A model generated the notes under the pieces. It had not been told where the DNA came from. It made no database searches and saw nothing but the letters and a program-made list of their open reading frames with translations. Shown piece by piece: positions 32,886 to 40,287 of a DNA stretch of 64,000 bases. The stretch comes from Bog-473 sp963730395 (GTDB taxonomy: Bacteria; Actinomycetota; Acidimicrobiia; Acidimicrobiales; RAAP-2). Numbering within the stretch: position 1 is the first letter of the stretch; each line of letters starts with the position of its first letter. The stretch is from NCBI GenBank assembly GCA_963730395.1, contig CAVSSK010000021.1, positions 310,001-374,000 of the forward strand, given 5' to 3'. A program made the position numbers and the translations under genes.

Positions 32886-33767
32886 CTATCCGTACCCGCC
32901 GCTCGGGATGTACGGGTTGGGCGGCCCGTCCATGCCGCGCACCATGACCGGCCCGTAGGGCTGGAGCTCGATGCCGGCCTCCACCACCACCCGGATGGCC
33001 CACTGCTGGGCCGAGGTGAGCCAGTTGATCTCGATCGTCTCCCCCGCGGGCGCCTCGGCCAGCATGGCCCGCAGCACCAGCGTCGCCGACCGCTCCTGAC
33101 GGGCGCCGAGGGTGACGATGCGCTCGTCCCTGGCTACCGCGTAGCCCTGGTCCGCGTGCAGCAGCAAGCGGTTCCCCGGCTGGGCGAGCATCGAGACGAT
33201 GTCGACGGTGCGCGCCGACCCGCGCACCGTGCGGTCCACCGCGGCGACCACGTCCAGCTCGCGCTCGGTCACCTCGTCGGGCTCGAACCGCTGAACCTCG
33301 GGGGGACGAGCCACGGAGCTCGGGCGCATGACGCCCCAGGCCGCCACCACGGGATGGAGGACGAACCCGAAGCTCGTGTAGAGCGCCATCGCCTTGGGGT
33401 CGCGCGAGCACTGGATCGTTCCCGGGCTCTGCGGGTCACCGTGCGAGAGGGCCAGGCGCAGCAGCTCGCGCCCGACGCCGTGGCCCTGACGGCCAGGCAC
33501 GGTCCCGAGCTGCGAGAGCATCCAGTAGTCCTCGCGCACGAAGGACTGCGACATCCCGATCACCGTGCCGCCGTCCTCGGCCACCCAGGACCCGCCGGGG
33601 TCGGTCCCGAGGAAGTGGCGCGTGCGGTCCAGGCGCCGCCGCTCGTCCTGAATGGAGTTGCCGGTGACCGGGAGCTGATGGCGGGCCAGCATGGCGAGCA
33701 GCCCGCTGTCGAAGGCCGCGACGGCCGCCGGCACGTCGGCCTCGGTCATGGGGCGGTAGTCGACCAT
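32886..33767 (-). CDS. GNAT-family N-acetyltransferase (two-domain length)
   Basis: A 293-residue acetyltransferase. The first half has the usual fold: YRPMTEADVPAAVAAF, SWVAEDGGTVIGMSQSFV, QLGTVPGRQGHGVGRELLRL (acetyl-CoA loop), DPKAMALYTSFGF. The second half (EVTERELDVVAAVDRTVRG onward) looks like a degenerate second GNAT domain. It follows leuD by 22 bp on the same strand and may be the last gene of greA-leuC-leuD. Substrate unknown. Confidence 0.82.
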   Translation of the reverse strand: MVDYRPMTEADVPAAVAAFDSGLLAMLARHQLPVTGNSIQDERRRLDRTRHFLGTDPGGSWVAEDGGTVIGMSQSFVREDYWMLSQLGTVPGRQGHGVGRELLRLALSHGDPQSPGTIQCSRDPKAMALYTSFGFVLHPVVAAWGVMRPSSVARPPEVQRFEPDEVTERELDVVAAVDRTVRGSARTVDIVSMLAQPGNRLLLHADQGYAVARDERIVTLGARQERSATLVLRAMLAEAPAGETIEINWLTSAQQWAIRVVVEAGIELQPYGPVMVRGMDGPPNPYIPSGGYG

Positions 33768-33789
33768 GTCCGGTCCGGTTCCGGTCCCG

Positions 33790-34380
33790 TCAGGCGGAGG
33801 GGAGGAAGGCGGGGCGCCCGCGCTCGTAGGCCGTGATGTCGTCGGCGTAGCGCAGCGAGAGGCCGATGTCGTCCCACCCGTTCAGCAGGCGCTCACGGGT
33901 GAACTCGTCGAGCGGGAACGTGCCGGCCAACCCGGCCGCCGGCGCCTCGATCGTCCCCCGTGCCACGTCGACGGTGATCTCGAGCGAGGGGTCCTTCTCG
34001 ACCGCGTCGAGCAGGGCCCGGTCGAGCTCCTCGGAGACCTGCACCGGCAGCAGGCCCTGCTTGGTGCAGTTGTTGCGGAAGATGTCGGCGAAGCGCGAGG
34101 AGACCACGGCCTGGAACCCGAAGTCCATGAGCGCCCACACGGCGTGCTCGCGGGAGGAGCCGGTGCCGAAGTTGTGCCCGGCGACGAGGATCGTGGCGCC
34201 CACGAACTCGGGGTTGTTGAGCACGAAGTTGCGGTCGTCGCGCCACTCCGAGAAGAGCCCGGCGCCGAACCCCGTCCGCTCGACGCGCTTGAGCCAGTCG
34301 GAGGGGATGATCTGGTCGGTGTCGACGTCGGTGCGGTCGAGGGGCACGGCACGTCCGGTCACGATGACGACGGGCTCCAT
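33790..34380 (-). CDS. leuD: 3-isopropylmalate dehydratase small subunit
   Basis: LeuD (196 residues) completes the isopropylmalate isomerase with LeuC. Key segments: DVDTDQIIPSDWLKRV, the swivelling-domain loop VAGHNFGTGSSREHAVWAL and RFADIFRNNCTKQGLLPV. Length is normal. The ATG overlaps the leuC stop by one base (TGATG), so the subunits are translationally coupled. If CimA is active here, the same enzyme would also isomerise citramalate. Confidence 0.96.
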   Translation of the reverse strand: MEPVVIVTGRAVPLDRTDVDTDQIIPSDWLKRVERTGFGAGLFSEWRDDRNFVLNNPEFVGATILVAGHNFGTGSSREHAVWALMDFGFQAVVSSRFADIFRNNCTKQGLLPVQVSEELDRALLDAVEKDPSLEITVDVARGTIEAPAAGLAGTFPLDEFTRERLLNGWDDIGLSLRYADDITAYERGRPAFLPSA

Positions 34381-35783
34381 CAGTCCAGGTCCTCCGGGGT
34401 CGCGAACACTCCTGCGACCGCAGTGGCCGCCGCCACGGCGGGGGAGACGAGGTGGGTGCGTCCACCACGGCCCTGGCGCCCTTCGAAGTTGCGGTTCGAG
34501 GTCGACGCACAGCGCTCGCCGACGGCCAGCTTGTCGGGGTTCATCGCGAGGCACATGGAGCAGCCCGGCTCTCGCCACTCGAAGCCGGCCGCCATGAACA
34601 CCTTGTCCAAGCCTTCGACCTCCGCCTGTGCCTTGACGCGGTGCGAGCCGGGCACGGCCAGCGCGCGCAGGCCCCGGTGCACCGTCCGGCCCTCCAGCAC
34701 GGCGGCAGCGGCCCGGAAGTCCTCGATGCGCGAGTTCGTGCAGCTGCCCAGGAACACGGTGTCGACCCCGATCTCCCTCATCGGCGTGCCGGCCACGAGC
34801 CCCATGTAGGCCAGCGCCCGCGCGGCCGCTTCCCGGTCGCCCGCGTCGGCCAGGGAATCCGGGTCGGGGACCGACCCGGCGATGGGCACCACCTGGGCCG
34901 GGTTGGTGCCCCAGGTCACGTGCGGCGTGATGGTGGCCGCGTCGAGCACGACCTCCTTGTCGAAGGTCGCCCCGTCGTCGGTGGGCAGGGTGCGCCAGTA
35001 GGCCACGGCGGCATCCCAGGCCTCGCCCGCCGGCGCATGGTCTCGGCCCTTCACGTACGCGAACGTCGTCTCGTCCGGCGCGACCAGGCCGGCCCGTGCG
35101 CCGCCCTCGATGGACATGTTGCACAGCGTCATCCGGCCCTCCATGGAGAGGTCCCGGATGGCCGAGCCGCGGTACTCGATCACATGGCCGATGCCGCCGC
35201 CGGTGCCGATTGCGCCGATGACGGCCAGCGCGATGTCCTTGGCCGTCGCGCCGGTCGCGAGCTCGCCCTCGACCGTCACCGCCATCGTCTTCGGCCGTAC
35301 CTGGGGCAGCGTCTGGGTGGCCAGCACGTGCTCCACCTCGCTGGTGCCGATGCCGAACGCCAGCGCGCCGAAGGCGCCGTGGGTCGAGGTGTGGCTGTCC
35401 CCGCAGACGATCGTCATACCGGGCTGCGTCCAGCCCTGCTCGGGCCCGATGATGTGGACGATGCCCTGGTTGGCGTCGCCCATCGGGTAGCAGGTGATGC
35501 CGAACTCTGCGGCGTTGTCGTCGAGGACCTTGAGCTGCTGCGCCGAGACGGGGTCGGCCACCGGCTTGTCGATGTCCGTCGTCGGGACGTTGTGATCGGC
35601 CGTCGCCACTGTGAGGTCGGGCCGGCGCACGCTGCGCCCGGCGAGCCGCAGCCCGTCGAAGGCTTGTGGCGACGTCACCTCGTGGACCAGGTGGAGGTCG
35701 ATGAAGAGCAGGTCGGGCTCGCCTTCCGTCGCGTGGACGACGTGCGCGTCCCAGACCTTCTCGCTGAGCGTGCGGGGCGCCAT
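34380..35783 (-). CDS. leuC: 3-isopropylmalate dehydratase large subunit
   Basis: LeuC (467 residues), the [4Fe-4S] aconitase-type subunit. Cluster ligands are Cys348 (FLGSCTNSR), Cys408 and Cys411 (EPGCSMCLAMN). Other hallmarks: DLHLVHEVTSPQAFDGLR, ADHNVPTTD, CGDSHTSTHGAFGALAFGIG and the Asn-Arg C-terminal motif STSNRNFEGRQG. The start codon overlaps the greA stop, which ties leuCD expression to greA transcription. No leader attenuator is visible on this unit, unlike leuA and leuB. Confidence 0.97.
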   Translation of the reverse strand: MAPRTLSEKVWDAHVVHATEGEPDLLFIDLHLVHEVTSPQAFDGLRLAGRSVRRPDLTVATADHNVPTTDIDKPVADPVSAQQLKVLDDNAAEFGITCYPMGDANQGIVHIIGPEQGWTQPGMTIVCGDSHTSTHGAFGALAFGIGTSEVEHVLATQTLPQVRPKTMAVTVEGELATGATAKDIALAVIGAIGTGGGIGHVIEYRGSAIRDLSMEGRMTLCNMSIEGGARAGLVAPDETTFAYVKGRDHAPAGEAWDAAVAYWRTLPTDDGATFDKEVVLDAATITPHVTWGTNPAQVVPIAGSVPDPDSLADAGDREAAARALAYMGLVAGTPMREIGVDTVFLGSCTNSRIEDFRAAAAVLEGRTVHRGLRALAVPGSHRVKAQAEVEGLDKVFMAAGFEWREPGCSMCLAMNPDKLAVGERCASTSNRNFEGRQGRGGRTHLVSPAVAAATAVAGVFATPEDLD

Positions 35784-36283
35784 CAGCGGTCGACGGCCAC
35801 GATGTGGACCTTCAGCATGCCGCCGGGCGCCTGGTAGTCCACGGTGTCGCCGGCGTTGCGGCCCACCAGCACCTGGCCGAGCGGCGAGCTGGGCGAGACG
35901 ACGGGGAGCTCCCCCTGGCGCTCCTCGATGGAGCCCACGAAGAACTTCTGCGTGTCGTCCTCGTCGTCACCCTCGTAGCGCAGGGTCACAATGCTGCCCA
36001 GCGAGATGGACCCGTCGTCGGAGCCGGACTCGTCGACGATCTCGACGTGCTTGAGCATCGCCTGCAGCTGGCGGATGCGCGACTCCATCTTGCCTTGGGC
36101 GTCCTTGGCCGCGTGGTAGTCGCCGTTCTCGCTGAGGTCGCCGAGGGCGCGGGCCGCCTCGATGTGCTGGGCGATCTCCACCCGGCCGCGCGTGGTCAGG
36201 TCCTCGAGCTCGCCCACCAGCCGGTCGTGGGTGGCCTGGGTCAGCTTGGTCGTCTCGCTCTGGTTGGCGGAAGCGTTGGTCAC
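35783..36283 (-). CDS. greA: transcription elongation factor GreA
   Basis: GreA (166 residues) rescues backtracked RNA polymerase by stimulating transcript cleavage. The N-terminal coiled coil (THDRLVGELEDLTTRGRVEI, EAARALGDLSENGDYHAAKD) carries the conserved D-L-S-E-N-G-D-Y tip acidic residues; the C-terminal FKBP-like domain includes VSPSSPLGQVLVGRNAGDTV. GTG 36283 has GGAGGA 7 nt upstream. Unusually, its stop overlaps the leuC start, so this housekeeping factor heads a leucine operon. It diverges from the leuB leader. Confidence 0.94.
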   Translation of the reverse strand: MTNASANQSETTKLTQATHDRLVGELEDLTTRGRVEIAQHIEAARALGDLSENGDYHAAKDAQGKMESRIRQLQAMLKHVEIVDESGSDDGSISLGSIVTLRYEGDDEDDTQKFFVGSIEERQGELPVVSPSSPLGQVLVGRNAGDTVDYQAPGGMLKVHIVAVDR

Positions 36284-36429
36284 GGGCGTGTCCTCCGGGA
36301 GGCGGATGTGCGGGCGGTGCGGTGCACTGCGCCGGCAGGGGACCAGGTTAATCGGCCCGGGGTAGGCCTCCGGTCGCCGCCGCACCCTCTGTTGACGAGC
36401 CGCCCCGGCTGCGAGAGACTGTGACGGCC

Positions 36430-36468
36430 ATGCGCCGTTCCGAGCACCTCGTAGGCATTATTCACTAG
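36430..36468 (+). CDS. leuB leader peptide (12 residues, Leu-Val-Gly-Ile-Ile)
   Basis: Short ORF MRRSEHLVGIIH with TAG at 36466-36468; CTC, GTA, ATT, ATT are branched-chain codons near the end. TTGACG at 36392-36397 and GAGACT at 36415-36420 (17-bp spacing) end 9 nt before the ATG, the same leaderless geometry as the ilvB leader. A hairpin starting on the last base of its stop codon and a strong terminator follow. It probably senses charged Ile/Leu/Val tRNAs to control leuB-ilvE-cimA. Confidence 0.8.
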   Translation: MRRSEHLVGIIH

Positions 36469-36490
36469 GCGCGCAGCAACCCCGCGCGCC
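36468..36490 (+). promoter_or_regulatory. Leader hairpin at the leuB leader-peptide stop codon
   Basis: GGCGCGC (36468-36474) pairs perfectly with GCGCGCC (36484-36490) around a 9-nt loop. It shares its first base with the leader TAG. The equivalent ilvB hairpin has the near-identical arms GGCGCGT/ACGCGCC, suggesting common descent or a common constraint. Confidence 0.65.
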
Positions 36491-36496
36491 TTCGTA

Positions 36497-36520
36497 CCGT
36501 CCACTCAGTGGGCGGTTTTT
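36497..36520 (+). terminator. Attenuator terminator upstream of leuB
   Basis: CCGTCCAC (36497-36504) pairs with GTGGGCGG (36508-36515) over 8 bp with one T-G pair, loop TCA, followed by TTTTT (36516-36520). This is a convincing intrinsic terminator lying 56 nt before the leuB start, so the unit must be read through it. Confidence 0.8.
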
Positions 36521-36576
36521 CAATTCCGGGGACGGTTCAAGGCCGGGGGGCGCGGGGACGACACAAGAAGGGAACA

Positions 36577-37638
36577 ATGAGCACAGTGAGCAGCGGGACC
36601 ACCAGGCATCGGGTCGCCGTCATCGGCGGCGACGGCATCGGGCCGGAGGTCTGCGCCGAGGCCCTCAAGGTCGTCGCCGCAGCGGGCGTCGACCTCGACA
36701 CCACCGAGTTCGACCTCGGCGCCGCCCGCTACCTGCGCGACGGCGTCGTCCTGCCCGACGAGACCCTGGCCGAGCTGCGGGGCTTCGACGCCATCCTCCT
36801 CGGTGCCGTCGGGCCGCCGGTCGGTGACACCACGATCCCGCCCGGGACCCTCGAGCGCGGCATGCTCCTCCGCCTCCGCTTCGACCTCGACCTCTACGTC
36901 AACCTGCGTCCCTTTGCCGGCGTGCCGGGATCGGTCGCCGCCGGCGCCGACTTCATGGTCGTGCGAGAGAACACAGAGGGCACCTACGCCGGCGAGGGCG
37001 GCTTCCTGCGCAAGGGCACGCCGCACGAGGTCGCCACCCAGGGGTCGGTCAACACCCGCCACGGTGTCGAGCGCTGCGTGCGCTTCGCCTTCGACCTGGC
37101 GGCGCGCCGACCGGGCCGCCGCCTCACCCTGGTGCACAAGACGAACGTGCTGACCTTCGCCGGTGACCTCTGGTATCGCACGGTCAGCGAGATCGCGACC
37201 GAGTTCCCCGATGTGGACTGGGATTACAACCACGTCGACGCGGCCTGCATCTACCTGGTGGAGAACCCGAAGCGCTACGACGTCATCGTGACCGACAACC
37301 TTTTCGGCGACATCCTCACCGACCTCGCCGGTGCCGTGAGCGGCGGCATCGGCTTCGCGGCCTCGGCCAACCTCAACCCCGCCCGGACCGGTCCGTCGCT
37401 GTTCGAGCCGGTGCACGGCGCCGCGCACGACATCGCGGGCCAGGGGATCGCCAACCCGCTCGCTGCCATCCACTCTGCCGCGCTCATGCTCGAGCACCTC
37501 GGCGAGAGTGACGCTGCCAACCGCATCGTGAAGGCGGTCGCCGAGCAGACCGACGCCATGTCGAACCCCGACCTCCCCACCTCCAACGAACAGCTGTCCA
37601 CGACCGCCGTGGGCGATGCCATCGCAGAAAGGCTGTAG
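36577..37638 (+). CDS. leuB: 3-isopropylmalate dehydrogenase
   Basis: LeuB (353 residues) oxidatively decarboxylates 3-isopropylmalate with NAD+. Seen: VAVIGGDGIGPEVCAEALKV, the substrate Arg region MLLRLRFDLDLYVNLRPFAG, VVRENTEGTYAGEG, HKTNVLTFAGDLW, the metal Asp residues in VTDNLFGDILTDLAG and EPVHGAAHDIAGQGIANPLA. ATG 36577 has AGAAGGGA upstream; the open frame to 36508 runs into the attenuator. ilvE follows after 5 bp and cimA overlaps ilvE, forming one unit under the leader. Citramalate-pathway methylmalate oxidation is a possible second job. Confidence 0.95.
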   Translation: MSTVSSGTTRHRVAVIGGDGIGPEVCAEALKVVAAAGVDLDTTEFDLGAARYLRDGVVLPDETLAELRGFDAILLGAVGPPVGDTTIPPGTLERGMLLRLRFDLDLYVNLRPFAGVPGSVAAGADFMVVRENTEGTYAGEGGFLRKGTPHEVATQGSVNTRHGVERCVRFAFDLAARRPGRRLTLVHKTNVLTFAGDLWYRTVSEIATEFPDVDWDYNHVDAACIYLVENPKRYDVIVTDNLFGDILTDLAGAVSGGIGFAASANLNPARTGPSLFEPVHGAAHDIAGQGIANPLAAIHSAALMLEHLGESDAANRIVKAVAEQTDAMSNPDLPTSNEQLSTTAVGDAIAERL

Positions 37639-37643
37639 CCGCA

Positions 37644-38573
37644 ATGCCCATCACCCCGACCGAGAAGATCTGGATGGACGGCGAGCTCGTCGACTGGGCC
37701 GACGCCACGGTGCACGTGCTCACCCACACCATGCACTACGGCTCGGGCGTCTTCGAGGGCATCCGCGCCTACCCGACCAGTCGGGGCGTCGCCGTGTTCC
37801 GGCTGGGCGACCACATCCGCCGCCTCTTCGCCTCGGCGAGGATCTTCATGATCGACGTCCCCTTCTCGGTGGAGGAGGTCATGGAGGCCACCAGGCTCGT
37901 GGTGCGCGTGAACGGCATGCACGACGGCTGCTACCTGCGCCCCCTCGTCTACCTCGGTTACGGCGAGATGGGTCTCAACCCGCTGCCGTGCCCCGTGAAC
38001 GTCTCGGTGGCGGCGTGGCCCTGGGGCACCTACCTGGGCGACGAGGGTATTGCCAACGGCGTGTCGTGCAAGATCAGCTCATGGCAGCGCCACGACCCCA
38101 ACGCGGTGCCCACGGCGGCCAAGGGCACGGGCATGTACGTCAACTCCTCGCTGGCCAAGGTCGAGGCGATCAAGGCCGGCTACGACGAGGCCATCCTGCT
38201 CGCCCCCAACGGCCGCGTCAGCGAGTGCACCGGCGAGAACATCTTCATCGTCCGCGACGGCGTCATCATCACGCCGCCCACCTCTGACGCCGGAGCGCTC
38301 GAGGGCATCACCCAGGACTCCGTCGAGACCATCGCGCGTGACCTCGGGTACGAGGTACGGCACGAGCACATCATCCGCACCGACCTCTACCTGGCCGACG
38401 AGGCCTTCCTCACCGGCACCGCCGCCGAGGTCGTGCCGATCCGCGCCGTCGACGACCGTCCGGTCGGACCGGGACGCCCGGGGCGGATCACCAAGGAGAT
38501 CCAGCAGACCTACTTCGCCACCGTGCGCGGAGAAGTGGACCAGTACAAGGAATGGCTGGACCATGTCGACTGA
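37644..38573 (+). CDS. ilvE: branched-chain amino acid aminotransferase (fold type IV)
   Basis: IlvE (309 residues) makes Ile, Leu and Val from their 2-oxo acids with glutamate and PLP. The N-terminal IWMDGELVDWADATVHVLTH, MHYGSGVFEGIRAY, PLP Lys160 (PTAAKGTGMYVNS), and ECTGENIFIVRDG with the GITQDSVETIARD helix are typical of group-I branched-chain transaminases. It lies 5 bp after leuB and overlaps cimA by 11 bp. Confidence 0.95.
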   Translation: MPITPTEKIWMDGELVDWADATVHVLTHTMHYGSGVFEGIRAYPTSRGVAVFRLGDHIRRLFASARIFMIDVPFSVEEVMEATRLVVRVNGMHDGCYLRPLVYLGYGEMGLNPLPCPVNVSVAAWPWGTYLGDEGIANGVSCKISSWQRHDPNAVPTAAKGTGMYVNSSLAKVEAIKAGYDEAILLAPNGRVSECTGENIFIVRDGVIITPPTSDAGALEGITQDSVETIARDLGYEVRHEHIIRTDLYLADEAFLTGTAAEVVPIRAVDDRPVGPGRPGRITKEIQQTYFATVRGEVDQYKEWLDHVD

Positions 38574-40254
38574 CGGCGGGGTTGCCGACGCGCACGGCCA
38601 CAGCGTGCACGCGCACGACTTCATCGTGCCCGAGCTGCCCGAGGCCGTCGACATCTTCGACACCATCCTGCGGGACGGCAGCCAGCAGGAGGGCCTCTCG
38701 CTGACCGTCGATGACAAGCTCCGCGTCGCGGAGCAGCTCGACCACCTGGGCGTCTCCTACATCGAGGGCGGCTGGCCCGGCGCGAACCCCAAGGACGTCG
38801 AATTCTTCGCACGGGCCAAGAAGGAGCTCACGCTCGGCACGGCCACGCTGGTCGCATTCGGCTCCACCCGCCGCGCCGGGGTCAAGCCCGAGCACGATGC
38901 CGTGCTGGCCAACCTCCGTGACGCCGGGGCGCCGGTTGCCTGCATCGTGGCCAAGTCATGGGACCGCCATGTCGCCGAGGCGCTGCGCACGTCCCTCGAC
39001 GAGGCGGTGGCCATGGTGGCCGACTCCGTGCGCTACCTGCGCGAGCACGACCTGCGCGTCTTCCTCGATGCGGAGCACTTCTTCGACGGCTACCGGCGCA
39101 ATCCCGACTTCGCGCTGTCCGTCCTGACCGCCGCGGAGGAGGCGGGCGCCGAGGCGCTCGTCCTGTGCGACACCAATGGTGGCTCTCTGCCCGACGATGT
39201 CGGCCAGGCGGTGGCTCAGGTGCGGGCCCGCACCAGCGTGCAGCTGGGCATCCACTGCCACAACGACGCCGGCTGCGCCGTCGCCAACTCGCTGGTGGCC
39301 GTACAGGCGGGGGCCACCCAGGTGCAGGGCTGCATCAACGGCTACGGCGAGCGGGCGGGCAACACCGACCTGTCGGCCGCCATCCCCAACCTGTCGCTCA
39401 AGCTCAAGATCCGCACGATCCCGGCCGACCGGCTGGAGCGGCTGACGCCGGTGGCCCACCACATCGCCGAGCTGGTCAACATCGCCCCCAACCCGCAGCA
39501 GCCCTACGTCGGCAACTCGGTGTTCGCCCACAAGGGCGGCTTGCATGCCAGTGCGGTGGCCCGCAGCGCCGATCTCTACGAGCATGTCGAGCCGAATCTC
39601 GTCGGCAACGGCACTCGGGTCGTCGTCTCCGAGATGGCCGGCCGCTCGACGTTGGCCATGAAGGCGGACGAGCTCGGGCTCGAGCTCGACGGCGAGGTGA
39701 TCGGCCGGGTGCTCGACGAGCTCAAGCGCCTGGAGCACGAGGGCTACCACTTCGAGGTGGCCGACGGCTCCCTCGAGCTCCTTCTGCGCCGTGCCACCGG
39801 GTGGGTGTCGGATTACTTCACCGTGGAGTCTTTCCGGGTGATCACCGACCACAGCGAGAGCAATGACGGCGACACCGACCGTGGCGGCGTGCCGACGTCC
39901 GCCACCAACTCGGTGTTCGGCGTCACGACCGAGGCCACCGTCAAGGTCCACGTGGGGTCGGAGCGCATCGTGGCCGTCGCCGAGGGCAACGGACCCGTCA
40001 ACGCGCTCGACGGCGCCCTGCGGGGCGCCATCGGCGCCAAGTTCCCTGCGCTGCACCACATCCACCTGACCGACTACCGGGTGCGCGTCCTCGACACGGG
40101 CCGGGGCACCGGCGCCGTGACCCGGGTCCTGGTCGACACGACCGACGGGCAGCGAACGTGGACCACGATCGGGGTGTCGGAGAACATTATTGAGGCGAGC
40201 TGGCAGGCCCTCTACGATTCGATCGTCTTTGGGCTGCTCCACGCAACCGAGTAG
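38563..40254 (+). CDS. cimA: (R)-citramalate synthase
   Basis: CimA (563 residues) condenses pyruvate and acetyl-CoA to citramalate, giving a threonine-independent route to 2-oxobutyrate for isoleucine. It is a LeuA-like enzyme of the CimA/LeuA-3 type: IFDTILRDGSQQEGLSLT, YIEGGWPGANPKDVEFF, LGIHCHNDAGCAVANSLVAV, GYGERAGNTDLSAAIPNL, FAHKGGLHASAV, and a C-terminal LeuA dimer domain. The HMGL motifs and the GGWPG loop are those of citramalate rather than isopropylmalate synthases. ATG 38563 overlaps the end of ilvE; the open frame upstream lies in ilvE. Confidence 0.93.
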   Translation: MSTDGGVADAHGHSVHAHDFIVPELPEAVDIFDTILRDGSQQEGLSLTVDDKLRVAEQLDHLGVSYIEGGWPGANPKDVEFFARAKKELTLGTATLVAFGSTRRAGVKPEHDAVLANLRDAGAPVACIVAKSWDRHVAEALRTSLDEAVAMVADSVRYLREHDLRVFLDAEHFFDGYRRNPDFALSVLTAAEEAGAEALVLCDTNGGSLPDDVGQAVAQVRARTSVQLGIHCHNDAGCAVANSLVAVQAGATQVQGCINGYGERAGNTDLSAAIPNLSLKLKIRTIPADRLERLTPVAHHIAELVNIAPNPQQPYVGNSVFAHKGGLHASAVARSADLYEHVEPNLVGNGTRVVVSEMAGRSTLAMKADELGLELDGEVIGRVLDELKRLEHEGYHFEVADGSLELLLRRATGWVSDYFTVESFRVITDHSESNDGDTDRGGVPTSATNSVFGVTTEATVKVHVGSERIVAVAEGNGPVNALDGALRGAIGAKFPALHHIHLTDYRVRVLDTGRGTGAVTRVLVDTTDGQRTWTTIGVSENIIEASWQALYDSIVFGLLHATE

Positions 40255-40287
40255 CCGCTCGTCGAGGGGGAGCACAGGGGGGTCGAC

